From: Mikania micrantha
Taxonomy: Eukaryota; Streptophyta; Magnoliopsida; Asterales; Asteraceae
Direction: 5' to 3'
Length of the DNA stretch: 64,000 nucleotides
Assembly: GCA_009363875.1 (NCBI GenBank)
Contig: CM018697.1
Span: 50,733,484-50,797,483, forward strand
Shown here: one piece after another, positions 23,502-35,066 of the stretch
How the letters are laid out: each line of letters starts with the position of its first letter
How positions within the stretch are numbered: the first letter of the stretch is position 1
Made by a program: the position numbers and the translations under genes
Notes under the pieces: generated by a model
Databases searched by the model: none
What the model was told of the DNA's origin: nothing
The model's input: the letters and a program-made list of their open reading frames with translations, nothing else

Positions 23502-23506
23502 TAAAG
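23502..23506. repeat. Target-site duplication TAAAG, right copy (gypsy-2)
   Basis: This pairs with 6340-6344 and marks the point where copia-1 RT resumes with CTTTATATGG. Confidence 0.95.
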
Positions 23507-24571
23507 CTTTATATGGATTACATCAGACACCCAATACATGGTATGAAACATTATCAATGCATCTACCAGACAATGGATTTTCAAGGGGAAAGATCGACAA
23601 CACTTTGTTCATGTTGAAGAAGAATGATGATATTCTTATTGTGAAGATATATGTGGATGATATCATTTTTGGAGCAACAAATGAACAGTTATGCAAAAAT
23701 TTTGAAGCAGTCAAGAAGAAGATATTTGAAATGAGTGGGAGAGCTTGCTTTCTTTCTTGGGATTCAAATGGATCACACGAAGGATGACTTGTTTATTCAT
23801 GAGAGTAAATATTTACATGACGTCTTGAACAAGCTCAAGATGAATTATTGTACGTCAATTTCTAACCCTATTTATATTAATCATAATTTAGGGAATGATA
23901 AGAATGGTATAGATGTTGATCAACATCTATATCATTCATTGATTGGTTCTCTAACGTATTAAACTTCTTCCAGACCTGACATTATGTTTCCAGTTTGTTT
24001 GTGTTCTAGGTTTCATAAAACCAAAGGATTCACATATCAAAGCAGTGAAACGTATTTTTTGCTCTCTGAAGGGAAAACCAAGTCTTGGACTTTGGTACCT
24101 TTATGATGATAGTATGAATTTTATTGCATTTTCAGATTCTAATTAGGGTGGCTATAACATGGAAAGGAAGTCGTGTCAATTCTTTGGCAATAAACTTGTA
24201 ACATGGGAATGTAAGAAGCAACTTAATGTAGCCATATCTACTTGTGAGGCTGAGTATGTTGCTTCTTGAAGTTGTTTTTCACAAGTTTTGTGGATACAAC
24301 AAAACATGCGGATTATGGTTTAAAGTTTACAACAACCCCTATCTTTGTTGATAATACATTTGCTATAGCCATAACTGAAAACCCAGTTTCACATAACCGA
24401 ACAAAGCACATTGATATTCGACATCATTTTTCGCGATTGTTCGGAGAAAAAGTTAATTCAACTTTTGAAAAGCAATATTGTTGACAACACAGGTGATACT
24501 TTCACAAAGCCTTTGATTTAGCCCGATTTTCTTCTCTTGTAGAAGGATTTAGGATGATCAATTTTGAATGA
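23507..24571 (+). pseudogene. copia-1 reverse transcriptase (3' part) and RNase H
   Basis: RT resumes after gypsy-2 with LSMHLPDNGFSRGKIDNTLF and the catalytic box IVKIYVDDIIFGATNE (about 23640). It continues to LHDVLNKLKMNYCTSISNP and HQHLYHSLIGSL. RNase H follows with DSN-GGYN, AISTCEAEYVAS and HNRTKHIDIRHHFSR, ending RMINFE at 24571. The catalytic YVDD is intact. Frameshifts occur at about 23745, 23960 and 24270, and there are several stops. It continues the frame broken at 6344. Confidence 0.9.
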
Positions 24572-26520
24572 AAAATTTTGAAAAATTACACTTGAAAGTT
24601 TCTTTTTCTTTTATTTTTAATTTTTATTTTTAAATTTATCAAATTTTGACTTATTTTGAATTAAAATTTTCTAAGTGTTTAGAGGTTAAATTTATCAAAT
24701 TATTCAAATGAAAATGATAATTGTTAATTTGTGTATTGAAACATGTTAGTAATATATGATTAAGTTGAATATTTTAGTTTTAAAATAGGATACGCTTAGA
24801 TACATTGATTTAAGTGATACTAAGCAACAAATTCAATAAATTTAATGGTTTAGTGAGATCTCTATCTTAAATTAGATTCACACTAACTAATTTCAACAAA
24901 AATGGATTGAGAGTTGATATACACACACACACACAAATATACATATTTTGCCATCAATGATCTTTTAAACACATATACTGAATTTTTTTTGTTATATGTC
25001 AATACAGACGTGGAAATTCATAACATTCATTAATTCATATGCATAGTGACTCTTTGTTGTGTTATTCACACAGGCCTGTTCTCACCAGCGCAATTCATTA
25101 ATTTATTGATCTACAAATACAGAACAACATGAAAAAATTTCATTTCATTAATTTATTTATATGTGAAAAGATCAATGGCAATATATATTTTATCCTCAAT
25201 AAATTATGAGGTTGAATAGGATAATGTCTATTTAAATCTGGGATTCACTGAATTTCATGATTAATTCAAATTACCTAAGTCAAAAATGCTTGGTATTTAC
25301 TTAACTTATACTATTCTAAGTTATATCTGAATAATCAAATTTTAAATTGTTTATAATTTGATTATGTTGCATATATGTTAGATGCATAGATTAATATGAC
25401 TCTATTTTTATGTATATCTTTTTCATAAGTTTTAATTTTAAGTTCTTAGAAATCTTGATAAAAATAAGTTGACGATGATTTCATATGGATATTTTCAATG
25501 ACTTTATCCAAAAGATAAAAATATTTTATTTTTATAGATTATATTAAACAAAAATTTCAAAAATATGTTACATTTCACCTTTCAAGTGTGTTTTCTTTAA
25601 TTTTTTCACAAAAGGTCTTTTGTTGTTTTGTTTGAAATTTTTGGAATTTGTAAGTTAAGTAATTTTTTTTTTTAATTTTTTAATTCCATTGATATTGATA
25701 ATATTGAAAAAATAATTTCGAGGAAGTATCATCGATACTAATAGTATGGATGATAAAATTTTGAATATAACCCTGTCGATACTATCGGTATCGATACAAT
25801 CAGTATCGATATTGCTATGTGTTTTTCAGAGTGCCTTTTCATCGATTCTATTGTTTTGATCATCTTTGACCTTCTTTTTTTACAAGTGATTATACATCAT
25901 ACATCGATCATTATGGCCGGTAATATGGTGATTTTTAATAGTGAAATCATCATTTTTTAATGTTCGAACTTAATGACTATAACACTTTCAAAATTAAACA
26001 AATAATATGGATAATCAAAGGGTTTTTCGGTTATAGTCTTTCATCGGTGATGTCTGTTGAAGATTTGAGTGTTTTTATAGTTTAATTTAATCTTTCAAAA
26101 ATTTTGAAAATTTGAACTTATGCAACTTTTCTTACATCGATACTAATAGTATCGATGAAAACAGTATCCTCGATACTATTATGAAAACAGTATCATCGAT
26201 ACTAATAGTATCTACAAATTGTTTCAAAATTTTTCTAAGTGTTGGTTGTGCACTTAGTATCAATATTAAGCATCGATACTAATTTTATCGGTATTACTTG
26301 TATTGACGGTCAAAAATTTTAAATTCTTTCTATGTGTTTGAATGGATACTTAGTGTATCGATACTATTAGTATCGATAATATTATATCATCGATACTAAT
26401 AGTATGGATGATTTCTATAATCAAAAAATTCTTAAAAATCTATCATGTTTAAAACTTTTCAAAAACTAATATTTGTTTTTGTTTTTGTGGAATTGATTTC
26501 AGGTCAAAGACTATATAAAA
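24572..26520 (+). other. copia-1 spacer between pol and the 3' ORF
   Basis: About 1.95 kb of very AT-rich, non-coding sequence. It contains a short (CA)n run at about 24922-24935 and, in its last third, the palindrome cluster at 25730-26411. No gene is seen. Confidence 0.75.
25730..26411. repeat. Cluster of 23-bp palindromes (CATCGATACTA mirrored) in copia-1
   Basis: A perfect copy lies at 26135-26157 (arm CATCGATACTA, one central A, then its reverse complement). A variant with arm TATCGATACTA and central T is at 26356-26378. One-mismatch copies are at 25730-25752 and 26389-26411. Partial copies lie at about 25784-25824, 26168-26183, 26192-26212 and 26273-26295. The same perfect palindrome sits in the copia-1 LTR at 44401-44423. 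Confidence 0.92.
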
Positions 26521-27936
26521 TGAGAAACATAATGTCATTGCCTTGGTGGATGAGGAGATCAAAGAATCCTCTAAGTTTGTAGAAGTGAGATTTTTCTGAA
26601 GAGGTCCAGGATTGCACATGCGATTTATGCAAATCTTGTCATTTTCATGAATCACATTACCTCATTTTGGGATAATGCTGATTATGACTGTGCTGGTGAG
26701 CCACTAGTTCTTAAGTCAAAGATCAATTATGAGGTTATCCAATTTTCTGTTGAATACTTACAAGCTGCTCTCCAATTTCATGACAGAGATGATGATCCAT
26801 TAACACTATCCAATGATATTATTTGTGGAGTGTTCAATAGGATGGGTTATAGTGGCGATGTTACAGCTTCGCAACTTGCCAAGAAGCACCTGTTTGGACA
26901 ATGGCGACATTTGTTTCACGTTGTTGTTATGTACTTGTCCAACAGGAAATCTGGGATTGATACTCTTTCTAGGCCATTTTAGTGCCTCATAGCTGCACTG
27001 ATGTTGAATAAACCATTCAATACAGTTACGTGATTTTTGATTCAATGATTAAACAAATTACCACCATAGATAAAGAAAGCTTCTTACAATATCCCAGATT
27101 CTTGACTATGATCTTTGATCATTTGTTTCCTCATATCAGCAAGGCTGGTCCTATCATCAAGATAACGCTGATGAATAAGAGGATTTTTTGTTATTTTCGA
27201 CCAAAGAGAGGAGCTAATCTTACTGATACTCCATTATTTGATCATGTTCTTGATCTTGATTATGTAGAACATGCAAATGAAGCATGGTTTCATGTTCAAT
27301 CACCGGTTGCAGATCAAGAGACACATTTTGATGAACAACCCGAGCAAACTACTAGAGCTGAAGCCGAGACTACATGTTCTGTGCCACACTTCACTGATGT
27401 TTCTACATGTAATGTACAACAAGTTACTAAAGATGTACATAAAGAAAATGAAGATGTAACTAATGTAGTTGAATGAGATGTGGTCGACACTTCCAGTTCG
27501 AATTCATATTCAGATAATGATGATGATACTGCACATTTTGGCATAGTAGCTCAAAGTAAGATTGTTTGTAAAAGAGAATATTCAAACATTATTCATGAAG
27601 CTCAACAAGAAAAGAAAGATACAAAGAAGAAGAAGAAGAAATCAGAGGACAATGACTTTGATTATGTGTCATCTGATACTGATTTTAATTTGAATCTCCA
27701 GTACATACTGCATCTTCTCCTTCTTTAGCTTCTCCTTCCAGTTCATCAGTCCGTGTTCATACTTCACCGCCAGTTACTCCACCTGTGACACACTCTACAC
27801 CATTTTTTGATTCTCCAAATATCATTATTATTTTCACAGATTGTTTTGCCACTCAATCTGTATAGATAATAGCTCTTCAATCACACGTTGAAGAATTGCA
27901 GGCTGAGAATTTTTATTTGAAATCCAGAGTCAATGC
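26521..27936 (+). pseudogene. copia-1 3' ORF, type I, part 1 (cut by the copia-2 composite)
   Basis: After the spacer a frame reads EKHNVIALVDEEIKESSKF, shifts, then runs AHAIYANLVIFMNHITSFWD, SNDIICGVFNRMGYSGDV, LFHVVVMYLSNRKSGIDTLS and SFLQYPRFLTMIFDHLFP. This parallels copia-2 segment by segment (SHHQQFWASCS, STFMSMGYEG, YKYLIHLFLHCISNKTGGWD, MYPRFLQHIFYDEL). The tail is acidic, Ser/Thr-rich and then heptad-like (ALQSHVEELQAENFYLKSRV) up to 27936. SIRE-type elements carry an extra ORF here, often called envelope-like; its function is unproven. Breaks: frameshift at about 26600, TAG at about 26980, stops near 27020-27050 and a TGA at about 27475. Confidence 0.72.
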
Positions 27937-28813
27937 TGTTGGATCGTGTTGTTTAATCTAAACAACACTTCACAGGTATTTCTCTCTTACAATCTAACAG
28001 ATGCGGAATGTCTGTTAGAAGGTTATCTCACACACTCCATGGTAAGTTAATAATTTTTGAATAATAATAAGAACACAAGAACAAATTCAAACTCAAAGAT
28101 ATATTTCTCTCAAAGTATTACAAGTGTTGTAAGCAGACAAGCACAAACACATACAAGCACACCTAAACAGGTTTACAATGAGAGGTTATATAGCTAAGGC
28201 TACAACCGTATACACGTAGGAATACGAGTTGGGTATACTAGACAGTACATAAATTTAAGCTTATTCTAGTATATGGATTGTCTTAACAGGCTAAGACACT
28301 TACTTACAATCATTAAAAATATAGACATTGACTTTACAAAGACTAGCTAAATACAAAAGGCATTTAATGTTGTTGATCTTCAAGGCTTCAGATAATCTTT
28401 TGCATTTAATGCAGCTGCGGAGAAGTAAGGTGTTGTATCTGACTTTAGGTATGTTTATCCTTGTTGTTCTCAGACCAACACATCTGTTGTTAGTACCTTT
28501 TGTACTATGAAAGTAATCAGCTACAGTCTTCGTCAGAGGATTATCCTCAGAAGTCTTTGTCTTTGTCTTTGGGTGCAAAAGAGAATTTTCGGAAGCTGTT
28601 AGGCTTCTAAAGCCTTTAGTTCTTCAGAAGCTTTATGTCTTCAGAAGCTTTGAACCTTTAACTCTAAGTGTTGGCCTTTCGAAGTGTTTGTCTTGTACAG
28701 CCTTCAGCAGGAGTGAGTTACCCTTCAGAAGCAACGTTGCTTCCGAAGAGGAACTCCTTCATACTTAGACAAAATTGAAGTTTGGTGAGCATCAACCTTT
28801 ATTAGTCTTTGCA
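27937..28813 (-). repeat. copia-2 3' LTR (877 bp)
   Basis: The sense strand starts TGCAAAGACTAATAAAGG right after a polypurine tract and ends GATCCAACA. The inner 641 bp (27937-28577) match 39412-40049 closely. A TATA-like CTATATAACC lies at about 28187-28196. The U3 start (28578-28790) carries CTTCCGAAG-type motifs. Confidence 0.85.
28577..28780. repeat. CTTCGGAAG/CTTCTGAAG motif swarm (copia-2 LTR U3)
   Basis: TTCGGAAGC, TTCAGAAGC (three times), TTCGAAG, TTCAGAAGC and CTTCCGAAG lie within 200 bp, separated by unrelated text. Their half-palindromic core TTC-N-GAA is shared with the spacer swarm at 32575-33010. Confidence 0.8.
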
Positions 28814-28828
28814 GTCCCCCCTAGTCTG
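28814..28828 (-). other. copia-2 polypurine tract
   Basis: The sense strand reads CAGACTAGGGGGGAC immediately before TGCAAAG. It fixes the start of the 3' LTR at 28813 and shows that the copy at 39412-40049 is shortened. Confidence 0.85.
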
Positions 28829-29034
28829 ATGCTACCAAAACTTCGTAATCAGATTCTCCGTGTCACCCTCTCTCCCCTCAGAACCTGTGCCCTAGTCTTT
28901 ACCCATTTAACTCCTACTCTCCCATCTGATCCATTATCTAGATTATCAAGGGTGAGTTTATCCAAATCAAAGATAAAAGGCTTAGCTAGCATCATCAGTT
29001 GTGTCAACTCCAAGACTTTTATTCCTCCATTGAC

Positions 29035-32000
29035 CTAAATAAGTGTGAATAATTTGAGCAGTGCATCAAAGCTCCACTTCACTATAGGGATGTAAGTATG
29101 ATGACGCTTCAGTCCATAGAGATCTCTTGGAAGATCATTAGGCATTGGAGGTTTTGGTGTGGCTCTTGGTTCTGAACGTTTTGTATCAGGCTCAGAGTCA
29201 GAGGATATGGTAGTAGTTCTCTTTTTCCTTCTAGCCATGCTTTTCTTCTTCTAAACCTTGGTTTATCCTGAGCAATAGCTTGACTCCTCTGAACTCTGGC
29301 CTGCTGCTCTTCCACATTTGAGCCCACTGCTGCATATGTTGATGCAGTGGGCTGTGGACCAGCATCCTCAGTTGTTGAGGGTTCTTTTCTCCTCTCATCA
29401 GACTTTGATTGTCTCTCAGGATCAGGGTCAGTTGACTGTTGTTTCTTTGTAGTCTTTTTACCCCTCTTGATCTTGATCACTGAAGAGATTGGCATGTTGT
29501 CCAAGGAAGGACTTAATGGAGGAGCTGTAGGTTCTTCTTTAGGGTCTAGGGGGAACATGTTGGGGAACATAGCCTTTGTAGCTTCCCCACACATGACTTC
29601 TTCTCCTTCTCTGATCCCATATCCAGAGGTAGGAATTTCAATGGTAGCTCCTCCCCCTAGACCTAAGCCTAAGTTTAGGCTTTCCCTTTGAGCCTATATC
29701 TGCTCAATTGAAGGTAACTCACCTCTGGCTATGTTAGCCTTGATATCTCTGACATGCATGTCCATGGTTGAGTTCTTCATAGGACCTAACTGCCGAGGAT
29801 GGAAGCCATACCGCAGTAGGATAGCCTTCATCTTGTCTCTGTAGGCGGTATCCTTTTGTTTCTTTGATAGACCAGTCATGGCTTTGGATGCAGCAGCTGC
29901 CTGTTCTTGCTGCTGCACCCTATCCAACTCAGCAGCCATCTGAGGCACCGACCAGAGCAACCGTACATCAAAATCATATCTCTTCTCCTCAAGTAGAGCA
30001 GAGAGTCTAATCCGCTTTTCATCGAGAGAAGTGTCTGGTCGGCCCTTCTTCTTCTTTGGTAGCCTTTCCTCTTGTTCTGCTTCCTCCTATGGGGTTAGCT
30101 TTCTTTTTCCTTTATCCATAGCTTTTGCCCCAAAGGATATGGATCCTGTAGCCTCACCAACTGGTTCATTGGCCAGTAGCTCCTCTGTGGAGGAATCATT
30201 AATAATGACTAGGCCTTCGGAAGCAGCTACAGCTTCGGAGTTAACCTTAGCATTCACTGCCCCCTCCGGTTGACCAACCATCTTTGGTGATTCCTTAACA
30301 GTATCCACATACTGCTCAGGAATAGAGGAGAGGTCTTCAGCAGCCTTTGTCCTAGAGGGGGACACAGGTTCCATGGAGACTGAAGGTTGTTCTTCTTGTA
30401 TGACTTCCTCCATAGCAACCTGGGCTGCAGTCTCAGCAGGAGACTTAGTCCAAGAAGGGGACAGTTGAGTCCCAACAGGGGACTGAGGCTTCATAGAGAC
30501 ATTTGTTGTTGTAAGCTCTTGCTCAGTCTCTTTGGCAGCCTCTGTTGCCTTAGAAGAAGAGGAAGAGGAAGTAGTGGAATCATGGAAGTAAGTGCCCAAA
30601 AAGTCATCCCATTCATTAGTCAAGGTGACTATGGATGGGTTGACATCCTGTGCAACTTCCTCTTCCCTTACTGCTGGTCCTGACCCTACAGATGGTACAT
30701 TCTCCCCCTTTTTGGTAGCATCAGGGAAGACAAAAGTAGTTGTAGCAGGATCAGGATGAAAGGGTTGGAGAATCACTGGGGGCGGCTCCTGAGGTCCAAG
30801 ATTGTTTCCTCCTTGGCTTGTACATCTAGCCGTAGGGTAGCAACCTCAGCTTCCAGGTGAGCTACCCTGGCTTGGAGGGATGTAATTTTCGTTGGCAATT
30901 CCTGTGTGTTGGTGCCCTCATCCACATGAGTGGAGTCATTGAGCGATGGAGTCCTGAGCCTGGCTCCTGCATCTCCACCACCAGATGTGGTTTCTTGGCA
31001 CCCTGGATTCCCCTCATTGAGAAGGGCTTCAAAGAAGTCCTCCCTAGTGTGGGTTGCTGCAGGTCAGGTCTTAGTGCCTGTACCACTGTCCTGAGGATCC
31101 TGAAGAGGATCAACAGTAGTGGCAGCCTCAAATGCATTGACCCCCTCTGAACTCCTGGGGTCAACCTCTGAAGTGGTAGGCTCTGGGTCAGGGAACCAGG
31201 CTTGTAGTTGTGTCACCACTCTCATAAGTGTTTGGGTAGTGGGAGAGAGTGGTTCCTCCACAGCAATAGTAGAGGTTCCTTGAGCCTGGGTAATAGAATG
31301 GGTGGGGGGCATTTCTGGGTGATAGGATCCTGGAGACTTGCGAGACAGTCTCTGATCTAATGGAGTTGCTTCCTTGGAAGCAGACTCAATGATGGGGTCA
31401 TCCCTTTGGGTATTCTCAGGTATGTGTTGTGACATATTCTGAGGGCTATCAGGCTGGTTAAGGGCAACCACAGGTTCCAGAGGAAGAACCTGTGGAATAA
31501 CAACAGGTGTGGCTTTCACTTTAGGTGGAACTGTTCCCTTGACAGTTCTCTTCACCTTTTTCTTGATGGGTTCAGAAGAAGGGGCCTGAACAGCTGTAGA
31601 AAGCTGTTCAGGGGTTCTGTGGCGTTTTTAGGTGATCTTTATAGGGTGGGGAACTGAAATGGAAGGTGTGGGTTCAGCATCTGTGGGTACAACAGAGCTG
31701 TCACCTTCTTGAGTTGGTAACTCCATAGAAGAAAGAAGAGGAGTAAAGTTCCCAGAGAACTGGTTAATCTTCTTCTTTAACTGCACAAAAACCTTGAAGG
31801 TTACCAAGGGGATTTTGTATATATTCCCTGTTAGTGAGAGGACAGAACCTAACTCATCGTAAAATATATGCTGCAAAAACCTAGGATACATACAAAATTT
31901 CTTTGGTGACGAAATATTGTCAACCAAATTATTGAAAATAAAAGAAGAAGCGTTAAAAAGTTGGTTGGAGATCAAGCCATGAATAGCCAAAGCTAAATCA

Positions 32001-32457
32001 GAAGGAACTTGATCCCAACCACCTGTCTTATTAGAAATACAGTGCAAAAATAAATGTATGAGGTACTTATAATTATAGGACACTCTACCCTTCAAATAAG
32101 TTATTGAAGGAAGAGGACCTTCGTACCCCATTGACATGAAGGTCGATGCTACCTCATCCTCAGTAAATGAGACCCTTCCCCCGACATCACAAAGTTGAAG
32201 ATGTCGAGAGATGGTCTCCACTGTGATAGAAATGGGATGAGCATCAATGGTGGCATTAAGAATCCGACCATTGGGAGAGCAAGAAACTGAACAGGATGCC
32301 CAAAATTGTTGGTGATGAGATTCATACACCACAGGCTAAGGGCGAAGAAATACCTGCTCCTTCGAAGGAAGGAGATGATCGGAGCAAAATCAACATCATT
32401 GTCTGCTAATAACTCCGCAGGAAGATTGTGAGTGGGTCTGAAGGCAAGAAGTTCCAT
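29035..32457 (-). pseudogene. copia-2 3' ORF, type I (about 1100 codons, frameshifted)
   Basis: I chose the ATG at 32457 (MELLAFRPTHNLPAELLAD) because the homologous block starts there. The N-terminal third holds QQFWASCSVSCSPNGRI, LQLCDVGGRVSFTEDEV, GYEGPLPSITYLKG, YLIHLFLHCISNKTGGWDQV and KKFCMYPRFLQHIFYDELG. It is followed by PTPSISVPHPI and a long, low-complexity Ser/Thr/Pro/Glu-rich region (31555 to about 29700). The end is basic (MARRKKRTTTISSDSEPD) and finishes at 29035. The block resembles an ORF annotated many times in Asteraceae genomes, sometimes as synaptobrevin/longin-like; that label is from memory and the function is unknown. Frameshifts occur at about 32330, and stops at about 31627, 30780 and 29690. 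Confidence 0.75.
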
Positions 32458-32574
32458 GGCGATCGATGGTTTTTCGGTTAAATTTGGAGAGAAAAGCAAT
32501 TCGAAATGAAATGGTGAGAGAAGGCGAATGAGCGGGAGACCTTTTATACCTTCGGATGTCAGCATTTAATACAA

Positions 32575-33010
32575 AACACATTAAATTTTGAGATCCGGAA
32601 GTCAGAAAAAGTACTTCCGGAGACAGCACATTTATTATTCAAAATTGACTAAGGACATATTTGCTTCCGAGAGAATTAATCATCGGAATTAGTTCATTAG
32701 ACCAAAGATGTTCTTTGGAAGATACTTACTTCCGAAGCATATAAATATATCATCGGAAGTGTATATTCTGAAGGTTTAGATATATTCATCAGAAGAAATG
32801 TTCTTCGGAAGACATCTTCTTCTGAACAGTAAGCTCAGAAGATTGAGCTTCCGAAGGAAGAATGTATCGGAAGAATAATACTTCAGAAGAGAATTTATCT
32901 TCTGAAGTGTGACAACTTCTGACTAAAAGAAAGAATAATGCGTCAAAAGACTTAAACTATCTTCTGAGGAGTAATTACTCATCAGAATATACTTTAAGTT
33001 TATCTTCCGA
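32575..33010. repeat. CTTCCGAAG motif swarm in the copia-2 pol/3' ORF spacer
   Basis: Variants of TTCCGAAG, ATCGGAAG, TTCTGAAG and TTCGGAAG recur more than fifteen times in about 430 bp (for example 32730, 32751, 32768, 32812, 32848, 32878, 33006). Spacers are AT-rich and unrelated. No coding frame is visible between the pol stop (33038) and the 3' ORF. Confidence 0.85.
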
Positions 33011-33038
33011 AGAATTATTCATTCCTTTATTTATTAAT

Positions 33039-35066
33039 TTACTCAAAGTTAATCATGCCAATGGCTGTTATTAAATACCCGAATCTTCCTTCATCAAATG
33101 CTTTGGTGAAAAGGTCATCCAGATTGTGTTCTGTATCAACTTTGACTAGATGAATCAGCTTCTTTTCTGCACAATCTCTGATGAAATGATATCTGATATC
33201 AATGTGCTTCGTCTTGGAGTGCTTGACAGGATTGTTAGTGATGGAGATGGCACTTGAATTATCTATCTGTATAGGAGTGTTGAATAGCTCTACTCCATAA
33301 TCCTTCATCTGATTTTGAATCCAAATGACTTGTGCACAACAGCTAGAAGCAACAATGTATTCTGCCTCTGCAGTAGAAGTAGAAACACAAGACTGTTTCC
33401 TGCATTGCCAACACACAATTCTGGATCCAAGAAATTGACATCCTCCTGATGTGGATTTCTTGCTAATGTTGCAACCTCCATAATCACTGTCAGTATAAGC
33501 CATGAACTGAAAATCTTCATTTCTAGGATACCACAATACTAGACCAGTTGCCCCTTTGAGGTGTCTAAAGATTCTTTTCACAGCAAGCATATGTGAGACT
33601 TTGGGATTGGCGTGAAATCTTGCACACAAGCAAGTTGAAAACATTATATCAGGCCTGCTTGCTGTGAGATACATCAAAGAACCAATCATTGCTCTGTATT
33701 GGTGTTGATCAACATCCTCCCCCTCAAGATCAGGGCTAAGAGATGTTGTCTTGGACATTGGAGTTCCTTAGAGCTTTGCAATCAGTCAGCTTGAATCTTT
33801 CAAGAATGTCCTTGACATACTTTGATTGACTAATATAAATCCCAATAGGAGTTTGTTTCACCTGTAACCCAAGAAAGAAAGTGAGTTCTCCCATTGAACT
33901 CATTTCAAACTTGGACTTCATTAATGATTCAAAGTCCTTGCAAAGAGATTCATTTGTAGAACCAAAGATAATGTCATCAACATAGATCTGTACTAGCATA
34001 ATATGTTGATTGGACTTCTTAAAGAAGAGAGTTTTATCAATTGTTCCTCTCTTAAAGTTGTTAGCCAATAGAAAAGAAGATAAAGTTTCATACCACTTTC
34101 TGGGAGCTTAATGCAGCCCATAAAGAGCTTTATCAAGCTTACAGACATGGTCAGGAAACTTTGGATCTTCAAAACTAGGAGGCTGACACACATACACCTC
34201 CTCATCAATCCTTCAATACAAGAATGCACTTTTCACATCCATTTGAAAAACCTTGAAGTTCTTGGCAGCCGCAAAGGCTAAAAATATTCTGATTGCTTCA
34301 ATTCTTGCTACTGGAGGAAAACTTCATCATAATCAACGCCTTCTTCCTGTGTATATCCCTGAACAACCAACATTGCCTTGTTCTTGATGACCATTCCCTT
34401 GTCATCCTTCTTGTTCCTGAACACCCATTTTGTTCCAATGGGATACTTATCCTTAGGTAAAGGGCAAATCTTCTAAACACCTTGCTTTTCAAATTGAAGA
34501 AGCTCCTCCTGCATTGCTTCTACCCAACTGTTTTCTTTCAATGCCTCAGCAACTTTCTTTGGTTCTACTTGGGATAGAAAGCAAGAAAACAAACAGATGT
34601 TTGCTTCATGCATAGAGCTTCTTGTTATGACGCCTTCTTCAACATTACCAATAATGTTTTCAACTAGATGAGTGTTATGGATGCGTGTTCTAGGAATCAC
34701 ATCCAACTGAGAGGCTAGATCCAGATCTCTTGACTCAAGGTTAGGAAGTACCACCTCAAGCTGGATTTCTGGCATATCTTGTGGTCTTTGAGATTGGACT
34801 GTTTTGGGATCACTTTTTCTGGGAGAAGAAGTTTCCATAGTTTCTGGAACTCATTGGAATGTTGAGGGGCTCACATATTCTTCTTGACTCAATGGAACTG
34901 AAGTAGAGTCGCTTAAAGGGACATCATGAGATGTGTTTACTGTCTCAGACTGAGAGACATCATTATGTGCTGAAATGGATTCTGCCAAGATTTGTCATGA
35001 AGCTATTGGCAGTTCAACACGAAAGTCTTCTTTTCTTGTGGACTGGGAGGAGTCTTTGGTAGTTGA
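33039..35066 (-). pseudogene. copia-2 reverse transcriptase and RNase H
   Basis: The sense order is the integrase-RT linker, then KKVAEALKENSWVEAMQEEL (about 34550), a degenerate RT N-terminal part and KALYGL at about 34125. The catalytic box is VQIYVDDIIFGSTNESLC (about 33980). RNase H follows: MAYTDSDYGGCNISKKSTSG, SCVSTSTAEAEYIVASS and HSKTKHIDIRYHFIRDCAEK, ending AIGMINFE with TAA at 33036-33038. The YVDD and RNase H Asp residues are present. Breaks include TAG at about 34475, frameshifts at about 34300 and 34210, TAA at about 34110 and a frameshift at about 33760. Confidence 0.9.

Noticed and set aside
25730..26411. CRISPR-like array of palindromic repeats
   Set aside because: Spacing is irregular, spacers are AT-rich and of very different length, copies vary, and the context is a plant retrotransposon.
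32575..33010. Heat-shock elements (GAA/TTC repeats) as in the ONSEN retrotransposon
   Set aside because: Canonical sites need TTCNNGAA spacing; here the core is TTC-N-GAA with a single intervening base. It is similar in flavour but not a match.
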